From Strigamia acuminata (lineage: Eukaryota > Arthropoda > Chilopoda > Geophilomorpha > Linotaeniidae): a stretch of DNA of 64,000 nucleotides. A program made the position numbers and the translations under genes. This document shows positions 1-11,215 of this stretch, one piece after another. Position 1 is the first letter of the stretch; every line of letters starts with the position of its first letter. The notes beneath the pieces were generated by a model. The model did no database searches. It saw only the letters and a list, made by a program, of their open reading frames with translations, and was not told the DNA's origin. The stretch lies in the NCBI GenBank assembly GCA_949358305.1, contig OX442321.1, positions 2,691,605 through 2,755,604 of the forward strand. The letters are read 5' to 3'.

Positions 1-228
1 ACTCGACAGTGAAAAGACTAATTACTTAATTTGAGTGCTTTTCAGGAAATACGGCAACTAATTCATTGCTTTAGTTTGTCTTTTCCTCCAAATGTTGCAA
101 CATCGATCATCCTTTTCACATTTCCTGCTGTGCATTTCAATACTTAATTTGAGCGTTTCCCGACAAATGTTTCAACTACAATAATTATCATGAGTTATGC
201 TAATTGCAGATAATTTTGTCATTTGATC
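1..228 (+). repeat. Upstream flank of GTAP unit 1
   Basis: No gene is seen. The stretch is an AT-rich upstream flank that recurs almost unchanged before the GTAP gene at 18808 (the opening bases recur at about 18399). It is therefore part of the amplified unit rather than unique sequence. Confidence 0.6.
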
Positions 229-260
229 TATATAATGCAGCATAAACTGGTACTCTTCAG
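229..260 (+). promoter_or_regulatory. TATA box and TCAG initiator of the 460 copy
   Basis: TATATAAT at 229-236 is followed 28 bases later by TCAG at 257-260. The same spacing is found before the copies at 18808, 30257, 36283 and 40377, which supports a TATA/Inr core promoter. A non-coding first exon would run from about 257 to 350 and end in a consensus donor (ATCTAG then GTAAGC). Confidence 0.6.
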
Positions 261-459
261 AAGTGTCATTTCCCAGAACAGAGAAACTGTCTCCAAGTAA
301 ACGCTAATTCCACCAGCATATTTGTAGTCAGTATCCAAGTGAGCATCTAGGTAAGCTCTTTTTGATTCAACTTATTGAAAACGAAAAACTTTTTTTTCAA
401 CTTCAAACTACCTAGCTCTTACATTTAAATTTTTTTCTTCTTTTTTATTTCTCAGCATT

Positions 460-674
460 ATGAAGTCGTACCAGTTTCTTGTTGTTTTCTAATCGTTTTG
501 GGGCTGAATCAAGCGGCTGCAATATGTTATTGGGTAGGAACAGCACCTTTTTGCGCTGGGAAGTGCGATAGCGAGTCTTACCAGTGCAAAACTGACAAGA
601 GAGGTGATGGTAAGGTGTGCTATACAGGAACCAAGTCTTACTGTTGTTCCTCACAGAGTGAATGTCCCTCTTAA
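460..674 (+). pseudogene. GTAP cysteine-rich secreted peptide, frameshifted copy
   Basis: This is a member of the secreted eight-cysteine GTAP family. The 5'UTR intron (351-455) and start codon are intact. One T is missing in the signal-peptide region relative to the near-identical copy at 18808, so the frame stops after ten codons. Downstream, in the shifted frame, the whole mature peptide is still readable with all eight cysteines and a TAA at 672-674, so the damage is recent. An AATAAA signal follows at 682. A base-calling error cannot be excluded. The copy would be functional only if the deletion were absent. Confidence 0.75.
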
Positions 675-1087
675 ACGTTTCAATAAAAATGTTTGTCAGT
701 TACAAATACTGGACTACGCTTGTAAATGTTAAAAATTATATAAAAATTATATAAAGTTTAGTATTTGCATTATGTACTGTAGCTCAAAATAAGTGACAAA
801 TAAAAATTCAAAGATTAATTTTGTACCGTATTTTGAAATCACACATATCACACCGTACATAAGTGTACATAACACACTGTACACACAAGCTTATCATGAT
901 TATCGTTTCAACTTCAATTTAAGCTGCGAGTTCCCGTCATGTGATTTGATTTACACCAATGCTATACTCTGGCCATGGATAAGTTGGGCCTATTTTCCAT
1001 AGGATGAGCCTTTTCACTGGTGTAGTGATACCAAAAATAGATCAATAATTGGCCAAAACCAGGCGCCATTTTTTTAGCGATAGATCG
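675..1087. other. 3' flank of the 460 copy
   Basis: This holds the GTAP 3'UTR (AATAAA at 682 and about 797) and an AT-rich tail shared with the 11000 and 19050 regions. A short partly palindromic insert starts near 970 (GCTATACTCTGGCC); the same insert occurs near 19310. No coding sequence is supported. Confidence 0.55.
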
Positions 1088-1363
1088 CCTCGTCAAAGCG
1101 ATGTTTGGACGCATTTGTGCGATTGAATGTGGCCGAACATCGCCCGCATTCGATCGCACAAATGCGGGCGATGTTCAGTCGAATTCGATCGCACAAATGC
1201 GGGCGATGTTCGGCCGCATTCGATCGCTCAAATGCGACTGAACATCGCCCGCATTTGTGCAATCGAATGCGGTCGAATATCGTCCGCATTTGAACGATCG
1301 AATGCGGGCGATGTTCAGCCGCATTCAATCGCACAAATGCGGCTAAACATAGCTTTGACGAGG
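1088..1363. repeat. Inverted-repeat element with expanded GCATTCGATCGC modules
   Basis: The ends are inverted copies of CCTCGTCAAAGC-ATGTTT. Between them are alternating direct and inverted copies of a ~36-base module built on GCATTYGATCGCACAAATGC and GGCGATGTTCGGCC. Unit 3 carries the same element at about 19430-19473 with only one module, so the array has expanded here or collapsed there. Related modules occur at about 39760-39950 and 59755-59830. Open frames on both strands are a by-product of the repeats. Confidence 0.7.
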
Positions 1364-1592
1364 CGTGCGGGGAGGTAGAAAAAACACACAATAATTTTCA
1401 TAAGGAATAAAAATAAATAAAGGAATAAATAAAAGAAAAGAAAATAAATAAAAATTTAAGAACACTTTAACAAATATCACTTTTAGTTTTTATATGTAAA
1501 AGTTACATGTTCCAAAAAAGTTCAATCGCAAAATGAATGAACTTATAACTTAAAAGTCATAAATCTATAAGTTACAAGCGTAGCACGACACC
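1364..1592. other. AT-rich spacer with purine simple repeat
   Basis: AAATAAATAAAAGAAAAG-type simple repeat at about 1405-1455, then AT-rich sequence. No gene or recognisable element is seen. Confidence 0.5.
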
Positions 1593-1696
1593 ACCGCCAA
1601 TGCAAAACCGCCAAGACTTTAACCGCCAAGTCACAACCGCCAAAACAATACCGCCAAACCATTACCGCCAAAACAATACCGCCAATACCGCCAAAA
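1593..1696 (+). repeat. ACCGCCAA minisatellite
   Basis: About ten imperfect tandem copies of a short ACCGCCAA-centred unit (8-17 bases). It is absent from the corresponding place in the other amplified units. Confidence 0.75.
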
Positions 1697-1779
1697 CAAA
1701 GTTTGCATTCACAATCATTGTCAAACAAACGGCTCTGCAAAGAATTACACTTGCGGAAATAGAAACCGTCATCTTGGTT

Positions 1780-2525
1780 AATTCAATTTGAAGAGGAATA
1801 CAATAAACAAATTTTATTTCAAATTATTTTCATCATACACAAAGAATTAATCTATCATTATTTGTTCATGGAAAAACTATTAACTTATCCCACCAAATTC
1901 CTAACAACTTGGTTCAAACGCTGTATTAAAATATACAGCTCTACATCACAACACATTTCTCATTTTGTCTCCTGAGACTCACAGACTAAGTTCAATGGAA
2001 CTCAGGCTAAATTTCCAATTATAAATGAACATTAACATGCCTGACAATTTTTGACTGACACTCTTCATCACAATACGCTTCGGATACAGGGGACAATTTA
2101 GTTTATTATGTTAATTCTGTTGATTGTCAGATTATCGGTCAGCCATTGAAAAACGAATAATGAAAAGAATGAAACGGGTTCTGCTGCACTATTGTCTGCA
2201 AACTAAAAAGGAAATAATTGACTCACGCCTCCACGGGGAGAAACGAGTAATTTTTCGTGTGAATTTTTCAAATTATAGATGGTTGCGTCATCTGGTTGCA
2301 CCCTGAATAAACAAAAAGATAAATTTTACTGAGGTGACTCTCTTCAAGTTTACTCTGATTAACTAAAATTTTATCATAAAATAAACATCCATCTACAAAA
2401 TATTGTATCTGATAAGGAATTTAACGGCAAAAATAATTTTTTAGTTAGATCGATCAATGATAAAAAAATAAGAAATTTTAATTTTAAATAATTACCATCA
2501 ACAATGAGCCCAATTTTTTACAGTT
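1780..2525. repeat. Amplified intergenic block, copy 1
   Basis: This AT-rich block recurs at about 12060-12720, 19610-20290 and 41380-42060. Landmarks are GATGGTTGCGYCATCTGG and ACTGAGGTGACTC. In units 2 and 3 it lies directly upstream of a TIR gene. Here the match stops near 2525 and no TIR gene follows. No coding sequence is supported inside it. Confidence 0.7.
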
Positions 2526-3476
2526 GTAATGAGCCAAGAATAATTCTCTAGCTCACTGATGCTTAGACAAGACTTATCATAAAAAATACTTCTCAATTAA
2601 CTTAACTTACTAATTATTTATTCTGGCTTAGAATAAGAAGAAATTACAGTGATAGAAATTATACAGGTTAAAATAAAGATAGAATGAGTTGGAAAAAATA
2701 ATGAAATGTTTCGGATCACGGCGAAAACGTTGATTCGACGTTCTCGGCGTCCGGGCGACGATAACAACTCGTTCTCGTCGAGTTTCGGCTAACTCTTCGA
2801 CGCTCGTCTCGATTTTTGTCTTGGCGTCGCTCCACGGTGAAAACGGACTTATTCCGTTGCACTAAACCTCTACGAACTCGTCTGGTACGAATCGGCTCAC
2901 GTCGACTCGCTTGATCAACCGGACTCGTTCCGTCACTTCAAACTCGCTACTTCGCAACTCCGTCGTCGTGGCGACGTATTTGCGACTCTTTCGCTCAGCG
3001 TCTAGCCGGATTCCTTTCACGGCAAGGCGAAATCTCAAGCCAACAATGAGCAGGCTCAAGAATAGGAAAAATCCCACCGCACGTGAAATGCGGCAAGACC
3101 GAAATCCCGCTGTTGTCTGTTACAACTCTTTGGGATTTCCTTTGGCTCCCGCCGACACCGTATGCTTATTGGCCATTGACGCAGATCTATGACGAAACGC
3201 TGTGCTCGCTCGAACTGTGCCCGCAGAAGGTTCCGCACATAATGAAGACGTCTGTCAAACACTTCCCTGCCGACCATGTGAGGTCTGACAACCCTCAGAA
3301 CGTACAGATCCTGGAGAATGCACGGAAGGTTACGCTAGAATGCTTTTCCTACAATCCCTTAAAAACTGTTGGAATTCTGTTCGCAAACCGACAAAAAATG
3401 AAGCTTGAGAATTTATTTCTTCTCCATTTCCAATTGGCAGCGTTGACGAATCACTGACCATTTCTGTCGGTGTCAT
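2526..3476. other. GC-richer unidentified sequence, probably retroelement remnant
   Basis: From about 2700 the composition changes to CG-rich, unlike its surroundings. Several short open frames exist on both strands and none matches a domain I can name. On the minus strand it continues the gag-like frame at 3477-3713 through frameshifts, so it is most simply the rest of that decayed LTR element. No confident gene. Confidence 0.35.
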
Positions 3477-3713
3477 TCATGTCGCTGTTGTATTCACTAC
3501 AATTGGCTGCACCATCGTGTTAATTGGACTCGCGACTGTTGTTAATATGTCGGTTGAAAATGTCACTAACGGTGAAGTCGTAACATTCACAACCGTCGTC
3601 GTCCTCCCTTGCCTTTTATTGTCGCGCATTACTTCCATTAATTCCAACTCGTTTATATCAAAAGGATTCATGGGTAGATATAAAATACCATTGCCTTCTA
3701 ACGGCGACGCCAT
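3477..3713 (-). pseudogene. Possible gag start of a decayed LTR element
   Basis: A 78-codon minus-strand frame opens with Met-Ala-Ser-Pro-Leu. It lies just inside a candidate LTR (3821-4373) and a primer-binding-like TTGGCGAGCTAG next to it, which is where gag should begin. After the stop, related frames continue with shifts and stops. No Gag motif is recognisable, so the call rests on position. Alternative: a chance frame. Confidence 0.3.
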
Positions 3714-3820
3714 GATGAAATAACGTGAAATAAAATTACAATAATTAATGTAATGAGGAAAACACTAACTATCTCGCTGGTTCCCTCGATAAAGCGGAAT
3801 CCTGTCTAGCTCGCCAAGTT

Positions 3821-4373
3821 TGTAACAATTCCGGGTTTTAATTTGAAACTATTAACTAATCTACGCGCCGTCAAAGCTCGTGTGTGCTGGTTCGTGGAAT
3901 CTCACTTAAAAATGACCTTCAGCGTGGGTGTCGGTCATTCGGAAAATCCCAATTCGCGCGCAATTATATCGTTTGTATCGATTCCTAAATATCGTGTGGT
4001 TTAAAGTAAATAAATCCCGTTTGTTTCCAAGACGCTGAGGGCGTTGGTCATCACCGGGTGAATAAAAGATTGGAAAGTAAGCGAGCGCGGTTAGAAATTA
4101 TAGATAGGAAAATAATAAGACTTGTGGTCCGGTTTGGCATCGGTCGCGAAGTGTCGGAGAATCGACACAGCGCGATATTTATAACAATCGGTCAGCTGAT
4201 CGATTGTCACAAGACCGAAATGGAATAATAAGGTCGAAAATGAAATCGCGACAAGGTCGCGTGCATAAATTAAAAATACAGGAAAATGGGGAATAGAATG
4301 AAAATTATAAACTGAAAAGCTCACCGTGACAAATTTAAAAAATAAAATGTTCACGAAATTCCTTTGTTAACAC
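3821..4373 (-). mobile_element. Candidate single LTR of a degenerate retrotransposon
   Basis: Read on the minus strand, the segment starts TGTGTTAAC and ends GTTACA, the TGT..ACA form of an LTR. Its inner edge abuts TTGGCGAGC, resembling the TTGGCGACGAGG primer site of the two gypsy elements in this window. No partner LTR was found. The boundaries are tentative. Confidence 0.3.
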
Positions 4374-4491
4374 ACCACTTCTAACTTCAGACATAATTAT
4401 ATTTGTCATACTCTTTTGACAAATAACAAATTGTTTAAATTTCAACATAAACATAAATAGTAAAAGAGTGGAGAGTCTGTTGCATACCAAC

Positions 4492-7400
4492 CTAGGGTGG
4501 TCCGAAAGCTGCTGTAATCTGGGTTCCCCCCACTTCTGTCACTACCAACGGCTCAGGGTCAACCGGTGTTGAGAATTTATTTATTTTGGGTTGTTTTACA
4601 AGCACACGATCCCCTATCTCCAAGCCATGATCTTTGGCGTTACGCCGTTCGTCCGCATCTTCCTTCATCTTACTCTTTCCTTGTAGATCCTTATCTCGCA
4701 AGTCTACATCATCCACTGCACTCCAAATTGAAGGTAAATGCGTGTGCATTTCTCGACTGTATAATAACTCCGCTGGCGGCCTCCCAGTTGTGCAATGCGG
4801 GGTTGCTCGATAATTTAGAAGAAACTCCTGCATTTCCCGGACCCAATCACGCCCCTCCACCACCGCTGCTCGAATCGACTTATTCAGCATACGCATAAAG
4901 CGTTCCGCTTCACCACTTCGGGCCACAGGGGCGTAACCTATCGATGCACAACACCAAACTCCCGCAAAAATTCCGCAAACTCACGAGACGTGAAGGGTGG
5001 ACCATTATCTGACTTTTACATCTGCGGGAGACCCAACTCCCAAAATCGTCTCTCCAAATTCGCGCACACAGGGCCCGCCGCTGTCGATGAAATCTTGTCG
5101 ACAAATGGGAATCTAGAATATTCGTCGATCAAGACAAATAATAAGGCCCCGTCCGGAAATGGGCCCAAAAATCCACCGCCAAATGCTGCCACGGCTGAGC
5201 CGGCAGTACAGTCATTCTCAACGGGTCTCTCACTGTCCTCGAAATATTTGCTTGACACGACAAGCACCCTGCGATCTTTATTTCCACTCGCCTATCTATA
5301 CCTGGAAACCAGACTTTCTGCCGAAGCAGTCTTGGTCTTAACGACACCTTGGTGGCCTCGATGAGCCAGGTCCACCACTCTGGATTGCAGGCTCCTCAGG
5401 ATCACAATACGATCGCCCCGCAAAACAATCCGCCCTCTTCTGCCACCGCCAACTCGTCCTTAACCATTGCAAAAGGGCGCAACGCCTCCTCCTTCCACAT
5501 TTTCTGTGCTTCACCACCCACGCAACCCAGCGCCTGTCGCACTTTACACAATCCCGCATCTTGATCGGTCTCCGGTTGTACCTCTTCTTTCGTCATTGTA
5601 GTCGGCATCCTAGTCTGTACAACAAAATTTACATGTTCCTCCAACGTACCAACTCCTACTGTTTTCACGTTTGCTGACGGGTGACGTGACATGTAGTCAC
5701 TCGGATTGGTAGACCCCTTTGTGTGTATCACTTCAAAGTCAAACTGTTGGACACGTACGCACAATCGTTCCAATCTGACCGATGGTCTAGCTCGTCTGTT
5801 ATTCAGTATGCTAATTAAAGGCTGGTGATCTGTAAACAACACAAAATGAGTCCCGAACAAATACATATAAAATGCCTCCATGGCCCAGACCACAGCCAAC
5901 ATTTCCCGCTCTATCTGGGAATATCGTCCTTCTACAACCGTCAACGATCGACTTGCGTACGAAACGACCTCCACCACCGCTTGACCTTTTTGCAGCTGGG
6001 CCAAAATCGCTCCCAATCCTCCTGGGCTCGCGTCCACCTCAAGATGCAACTCTGCTTTGAAATCAAAATACGCTAATGTCCCTGCATCGCCAACTCCTTC
6101 TTAATCCTTCCCCATGCTTCCTGATGCAAAGACATCCACATAAAATCGGCGTTAGCTTTCTTGGTCAACTCACGCAAAGGTCCCGTTAATCCCGCCAAAT
6201 TCGGTATAAACCGACCGCAATAAATCACCATACCCAGCAAACTTTTAACTTCGGACACGCTGGCCGGCTACTTCATCTCTCTTATGGCCTCCACTCTCTT
6301 GGGATCGATTGAAATTCCCAACGCCGAGAACACATGACCGAAAAACACCACACTCCTCTTCCTAAACTCACACTTCCTTCCATTCACGGTAAGTCCCTTC
6401 TCCTGCAAACGGTCCAACACTTGATACATAACCACATCATGGCTCTGAGTCTGTTTGCCAACTAAAAATATATCGTCAGTTATATTGATTGTGCTCAAAA
6501 TACCTTCCAACGCTTGACGAATCTCATCCCGGAAACTCTCTGGCGCCGAACACAGGCCGAAAAACAACCGCTTAAAGCGGAACAAAACAACATGCGTAGC
6601 GAACGTCGTAATTTTCCTCGACTCTTCGTCTAGCTCTACCTGATGGAAACCGTTGTTTAAGTCCAGCTTCGAGAACCAAACTGCCCCCTCCGCCAGAGCG
6701 ACCACATCATCCAGCCTCGGCGAGGCATGTCGAAGGCGCTCGATGGCGAAATTCACTTCCCGCGCATCTATGCAAATTCTAATTGCCTCCAGATCCGGAT
6801 CCTTTAATTTTCGCACGCAATGGATGGGGGAAACCCATGGCGTGGGCCCCATGCTATCAACAACTCGTTCAATAATGTCCTCAGCCACCATCCTTTCCAA
6901 TTCGGCCTACACCTTTTTTCGTAAACTAAAAGGAATGGGCCGATAACGTTGCGCCACCGGAACGACTTCCTTCTTCATGTGAATATGCACTTGCCGCCCC
7001 TTCAGCTTGCCCACCCCATTAAATAACCTCGGGTATTTCGCTTTAATTTCACTATCCAAACTCTCCCCACCAACCGTACGCACCACCTGCACAAGACCCA
7101 ATCTCACCGACGCCTCATAACTAAGAAGTGACTCACCATCCACATCCGCCACGTATAATTCCACTTCCTCGCGCCGGCCTTCGTATTCTAACACTGTCCT
7201 CATTATTCCCAACAAAGGTAACGGTTCCCGATGACCATATGGCATTAAACGAGCCTGGCTCGGGCGCAAAAACGGTGGGGGTCGGATGGACCTATAAATC
7301 TCCCTACTTAACAAACTAACTTGGGCCCCTGAATCAATTCCGAACAAAACTGGCATTTTACACCGTCCCATAACGACCTTCACTCTCGGCATTTTTCGAG

Positions 7401-8343
7401 TCTCTTCTACCGATCCCACAGTTAATCCAAAAATATACTCATCTTCCTCACTTCCACCGGCCATTTCCACCTTAACCGCTCGCACCCTTTGTCCTCCCGC
7501 CATCGGATGTCCTCCACTCGACTTCGAGCAGCAAAATTTCACAAAATGTCCTCCTTTTCCGCAATTATGGCACTTTATATTCTTTGCCGGGCAAGGAGTT
7601 CCTTCTAGATGCGGCCACGCCCTCCCGCAATTAAAACATGAACGTGTACCTTCGCCTCTACTTGGTGACCTTGAAGAATCCTCACTCCTACCACTCCTTC
7701 GCACGGCATTCACCTCCAAACCACGCGATTCCACCACTGTAACCTTCTCCATGCGTTTTGCTTGCCATTCTGATGCCTCGTGACTTCTTCCAAAATCCAA
7801 CACGTCCTTCAGCACCCACGAACTCTCCCGCAGCGCTTGACGACGCAGCTTAGCCATGGCTGTACCGAAAATAATTTGTGACTTTAATTCTCGGTCCCGA
7901 TCCGCAAAATCACACCCGACTGCCAAATTTCGGAGTCGTGCACAAAACTGATCCGTTGTTTCCTCTGCTTCCGGCCTACTTGACCGGAACGAATACACGC
8001 AAAAATCCAAGCTCTTCTTTGGAGCAAAATATCCCGTTAAAGCAGTCTTTGCTGCTTCATATCCCGCCATAACTCCGGTCAACGTCGCAAAAATATCGTA
8101 AGCACTTTCTCCCACATAGTGCAATAACATGGCCCGCTTACGCTCGTCCTCACTAATCGCCGCCGCGGTCAAGAATACTTCAAATCTAACTAACCATTTA
8201 GTCAATCTCTGGTTCTGGGTGGCTGGTTCTTCATAAACATCAAATGGGATGACTCCCGATGCATGAATGGCTCCCGACGATAACGCTGCCATCGGAAATT
8301 GCCCTTCCTCCAACTTAGGCTTAGAAACTATGGGAAGCGCCAT
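4492..8343 (-). pseudogene. Broken gypsy gag-pol polyprotein
   Basis: The first frame (8343-6907) holds Gag, a zinc knuckle of the form C-x2-C-x4-H-x4-C, and the retropepsin motif Asp-Ser-Gly. It ends at an in-frame TAG just before reverse transcriptase. RT continues at 6900-6268 with the active-site motif altered (Thr-Asp-Asp in place of the Val-Asp-Asp of the intact relative) and a second stop follows. RNase H is at about 6049-5402 in a shifted frame. Integrase is spread over several frames between about 5560 and 4492. The intact relative at 23444-27652 has none of these breaks. The product cannot be active. Confidence 0.85.
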
Positions 8344-8476
8344 CTTGAATTCTCAAGCAAACGACCTTGCCAAGCAAACGACCTTGCCAGCTCAATCCAA
8401 TAAAACGACAAATTCCACAAAACTCACAGCATTAATGTCCATTCTGCATACTAAAATCCGCGATCCTCGTCGCCAA

Positions 8477-8656
8477 TGTAATAGTCAAATAAAGACCTTC
8501 ACCTTTAAATCGCACTCTGGCTAAAAGAGGCTTTGTTTTATTCATTCACTCGTGGACAAGTGCCTTCTCATCATTACGCATCGCTATAAGTAACCTTTCG
8601 ACAAGTAACGCCATCTGGCGACTAATTAGTACATTAGCAATAATAACAACACTACA
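8477..8656 (-). repeat. 5' LTR of the degenerate gypsy element
   Basis: It starts TGTAATAG and ends ACTACA. It differs from the 133-base LTR of the intact gypsy element, but both are followed inward by the same CTCGTCGCCAA primer-site complement. Confidence 0.6.
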
Positions 8657-8804
8657 CCTTGTATAAGAATATGTGTTATTTCTGTGTAACTTGCCCAATC
8701 AATTCAAATGTATTCACATCCATTGCATTTATGGAATGTTGGCCTACTTTTATGTAGCCCTACACCAGTGAACAGGCTCGAAGAGGTCATACTCTTGTAG
8801 TGAG

Positions 8805-9584
8805 TCAGAGTATAGAAGTAGTATTCCTCACTGTCACCACACAGCGAAGTAAGTATAGTTTTTTTTAATACTTTTATTCAGTAAAATTATTTTATATGTT
8901 AAAAAGTCTAGTTTTAGTTACTTGTTTCATTACAAGAGGGCTTTTCTCACTGCTTTTGTGGCACCCATAATTTGAAAATGTAACCAAAAGAAATAATTAT
9001 TTCTTAAAGTTCAAATATGTTTTTTATATACATATATTTGATAATTGATATTTTTCAAAACATTTTTTTTGTTGAAAAATAATCAGCTTGATTTATAAAA
9101 AGTTTAATTAGAAGACATTATAAAAAACTTGCCAAAACTATTATAATAATACATCAACTTCAAGTGTACTTTGAAAGCAACTTTTTCGCACCAAGCCTCG
9201 TAAGAATTTATGTATACTTTCAGGGTGCGTAAGAAGCAGCGAGCAAAGTGGCAAAAATAACTACTGAATGCCTTTAAATAACAAATGTTTTTTATTTTTT
9301 TCTATTACCAGTATTATTATTAAGAATCCTGACTTCTTTATCGCACAAGTTCATAAAGTTGTCACAACAGTTAATTAAAATAACTTGATTTAATGTGCTT
9401 TTGTTATGAACGTCAGGTAATTTTAATTTGAATATCAATTTCAGGTAAAATTAAAATGTTTAAATCTGTAATAATAAACTTGAATACTAGTATTGTAATA
9501 GCTGATCATTAATAAGACAATGCCCATTTAAATTTTTTCTTGATATCCTGAATGAAATTACATTAGGAATTGATAGTTAAATAA
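8805..9584 (+). promoter_or_regulatory. Leader exon and donor, copy 1, plus AT-rich intron-like sequence
   Basis: The segment up to 8848 matches the short leader exon found at 48030, 53605, 56549 and 60450. It ends in the strong donor GTAAGTATAG at 8849. The following ~200 bases are also shared. Here the upstream promoter part is truncated near the gypsy LTR. The rest to 9584 is AT-rich with no gene seen. It may be a relic first exon of the GTAP gene at 10767. Confidence 0.4.
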
Positions 9585-9586
9585 TA

Positions 9587-9755
9587 CCGTACTGCCTCGA
9601 TTTAACCCCGGGGCGTTTATTAATTTTTCCGAGCCGACCCCCTCCCGGGCGGGTCAGCTTTCGGAAACATTTAGTGCACGACACGCCGCCTAGCCCCGGC
9701 GTTTAATCGAGGCCTGGCGTTTAGATACATCCGGCGTTAAATCGAGGCAGTACGG
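9587..9755. mobile_element. MITE with CCGTACTGCCTCGATTTAAC ends
   Basis: Perfect 20-base terminal inverted repeats flanked by TA on both sides, as in Tc1/mariner-type elements. The interior is GC-rich with no coding capacity. A second family member lies at 9900-10361. Confidence 0.8.
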
Positions 9756-9899
9756 TAATAATAATCACATTATAATAACATTAGTTTCATTCGTTATGAA
9801 CAAAATAGACTGCAGATCTTGAATAAAGTATTAAATTGAACGACATAACTGAATAACAACTTGCTCAATTTTATCGTTTTTCCCCTAATGTTGCAACTA

Positions 9900-10361
9900 C
9901 CGTACTGCCTCATTTAAACGCCCGGATTCATTCGGACGCCGGGCCCGTTTTAACGCCGGGCAGGCGTACACACAAAAGTTTATAGACGCCGGCCCCGTAT
10001 TAACGCCGGGTTTCAATTTGGCGCCGGGCAAACGGGGAATGGCCAATTACGTCTACAAAACGTTTCTGAAGTGCCGCACAAAAATTGACTCTGCTGCAAT
10101 TGTTGGCACTTTCCGGATGCCTTTGCTGTTTCTGATCACTTATTAACTAAATGGGATGTGTAGAGGATTGCAAAATATAAAATTATAAATTTATTTCCAA
10201 AAAAAATTTTTTTTTTGCTACTTTGTTTTCCCAAAAATTTATTTTGGACTATTTTTCTGGTTAAACGCCTGGTTCAAATAAACGCCTGGTTTCAAATTAC
10301 CGCCTGGCGGGTCGGCTCAAAAAAAATTTAAACGCCTGGGCGTTTAAATGAGGCAGTACGG
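9900..10361. mobile_element. MITE with CCGTACTGCCTCATTTAAACG ends
   Basis: About 460 bases with inverted ends matching the 9587 element and TA flanks. It splits the upstream flank of the GTAP gene at 10767: the flank reads on from about 9898 to about 10513 when this element and the adjoining palindrome are removed. Confidence 0.8.
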
Positions 10362-10512
10362 TATACTCTTTCCGAACTCAAGAAGAGCCCTGGAAGCTGG
10401 GCTCCCATTGGCCTACTTGGAACTGCAATGCAACTACTGCTACACTAGTGAGATAGCTCGGCCAATGGGAGCCCAGCTTCCAGGGCTCTTCTTGAGTTCG
10501 GAAAGAGTATAC
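10361..10512. mobile_element. Near-perfect palindromic MITE
   Basis: Inverted repeats of 53 bases with no mismatch (10361-10413 and 10460-10512) around a short loop. It abuts the previous MITE, so one inserted next to or into the other. The perfect arms point to recent arrival. Any open frame here is incidental. Confidence 0.85.
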
Positions 10513-10560
10513 AATCATTATAGTGGTTGAGTCATGCTAATTGCAGTTATTGTTACTCGC

Positions 10561-10676
10561 TCTATACAGAGCAGCAAAAAACTGAAACTGTTCACACGGT
10601 ATAGTACCCAACAACTGACCACCAACAACCAACTAAGCGGCATATTCGTATATCCAGTATCCAAGTGTGCATCTAG
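10561..10676 (+). promoter_or_regulatory. Weakened core promoter and leader exon of the 10767 copy
   Basis: At the place of the family TATA box the sequence reads TATACAGA, and the initiator is TCACAC rather than TCAGAC. The leader exon and its donor (ATCTAG then GTAAGC at 10677) are intact. Transcription from this site may be reduced compared with the other copies. Confidence 0.45.
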
Positions 10677-10766
10677 GTAAGCTCTTTTGGAAAACGAAAA
10701 CTTTTCGTTTTGCCGTTTCTAGCCGACATAGCTTTTAATTTATCTTCTTCTGTTTTTGTCAGCAGT

Positions 10767-10982
10767 ATGAAGCCGTACCACATCCTTTTTGTTTTTGTCA
10801 TTGTTTTGGGGCTGAATGAAGCGGCTGCAAAATGTTCTTGGTATGGAACACCACCAATTTGCGCTGGTAAGTGCGATGGCAAGTCCTACCAGTGCAAAAC
10901 TAACAAAAAAAGTGATGGTGCCAGTTGCATGACAGGAACCAAGGTTTACTGTTGTTCCTCAAAAGATGAATGTCCCTCTTAA
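10767..10982 (+). CDS. GTAP cysteine-rich secreted peptide (71 aa)
   Basis: A small secreted protein of unknown function. Residues 1 to about 20 form a hydrophobic signal peptide ending in Ala-Ala-Ala. The mature ~50 residues carry eight cysteines with spacing C-x8-C-x3-C-x6-C-x10-C-x7-CC-x5-C, implying four disulfides. The core reads C-S-W-Y-G-T-P-P-I-C. The start was chosen at 10767, not the in-frame ATG at 10710, because 10710 lies inside the 5'UTR intron (from 10677) and all paralogues start at this Met. The coding exon is uninterrupted. AATAAA follows the stop. Downstream is the broken TIR gene at 13023. The sequence fits a defensin-like or toxin-like fold, but no named family is claimed. 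Confidence 0.82.
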   Translation: MKPYHILFVFVIVLGLNEAAAKCSWYGTPPICAGKCDGKSYQCKTNKKSDGASCMTGTKVYCCSSKDECPS

Positions 10983-11215
10983 ACGTTTTAATAAAAATGT
11001 TTGTCAATTACAAATACTGGACTACGCTTGTAAATTTTTAAAAATTACATAAAGTTTAGTATTTGCATTATGTAGCTCAAAATAAGTGACAAATAAAAAT
11101 TCAAAGCTTAATTTAGTGCCGTATTTTGAAATCACACACATCACACAGTACGTAAATGTACATACACACATAAGCTTATCATGGTTATGGTTTCAAAATA
11201 AATCATTTTGCTGCT

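Larger units (their letters stand above)
4492..8656 (-). mobile_element. Degenerate Ty3/gypsy retrotransposon, 3' LTR missing
   Basis: A minus-strand element with a 5' LTR at 8477-8656, a primer-binding site (TTGGCGACGAGG on the minus strand) and a decayed gag-pol. It ends abruptly near 4492 inside the region after integrase, with no 3' LTR. It is a relative of the intact element at 23256-27902 with the same domain order, but clearly older. Confidence 0.85.

Noticed and set aside
1074-1391. His/Arg/Asn-rich frames on both strands
   Set aside because: They are translations of the GCATTCGATCGC module array.
3083-3457. 124-codon plus-strand frame in the GC-rich region
   Set aside because: GC-rich sequence yields long chance frames on both strands; the minus strand fits a decayed retroelement better.
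10710-10766. N-terminal extension of the GTAP protein at 10767
   Set aside because: The upstream in-frame ATG lies inside the 5'UTR intron; no paralogue has the extension.
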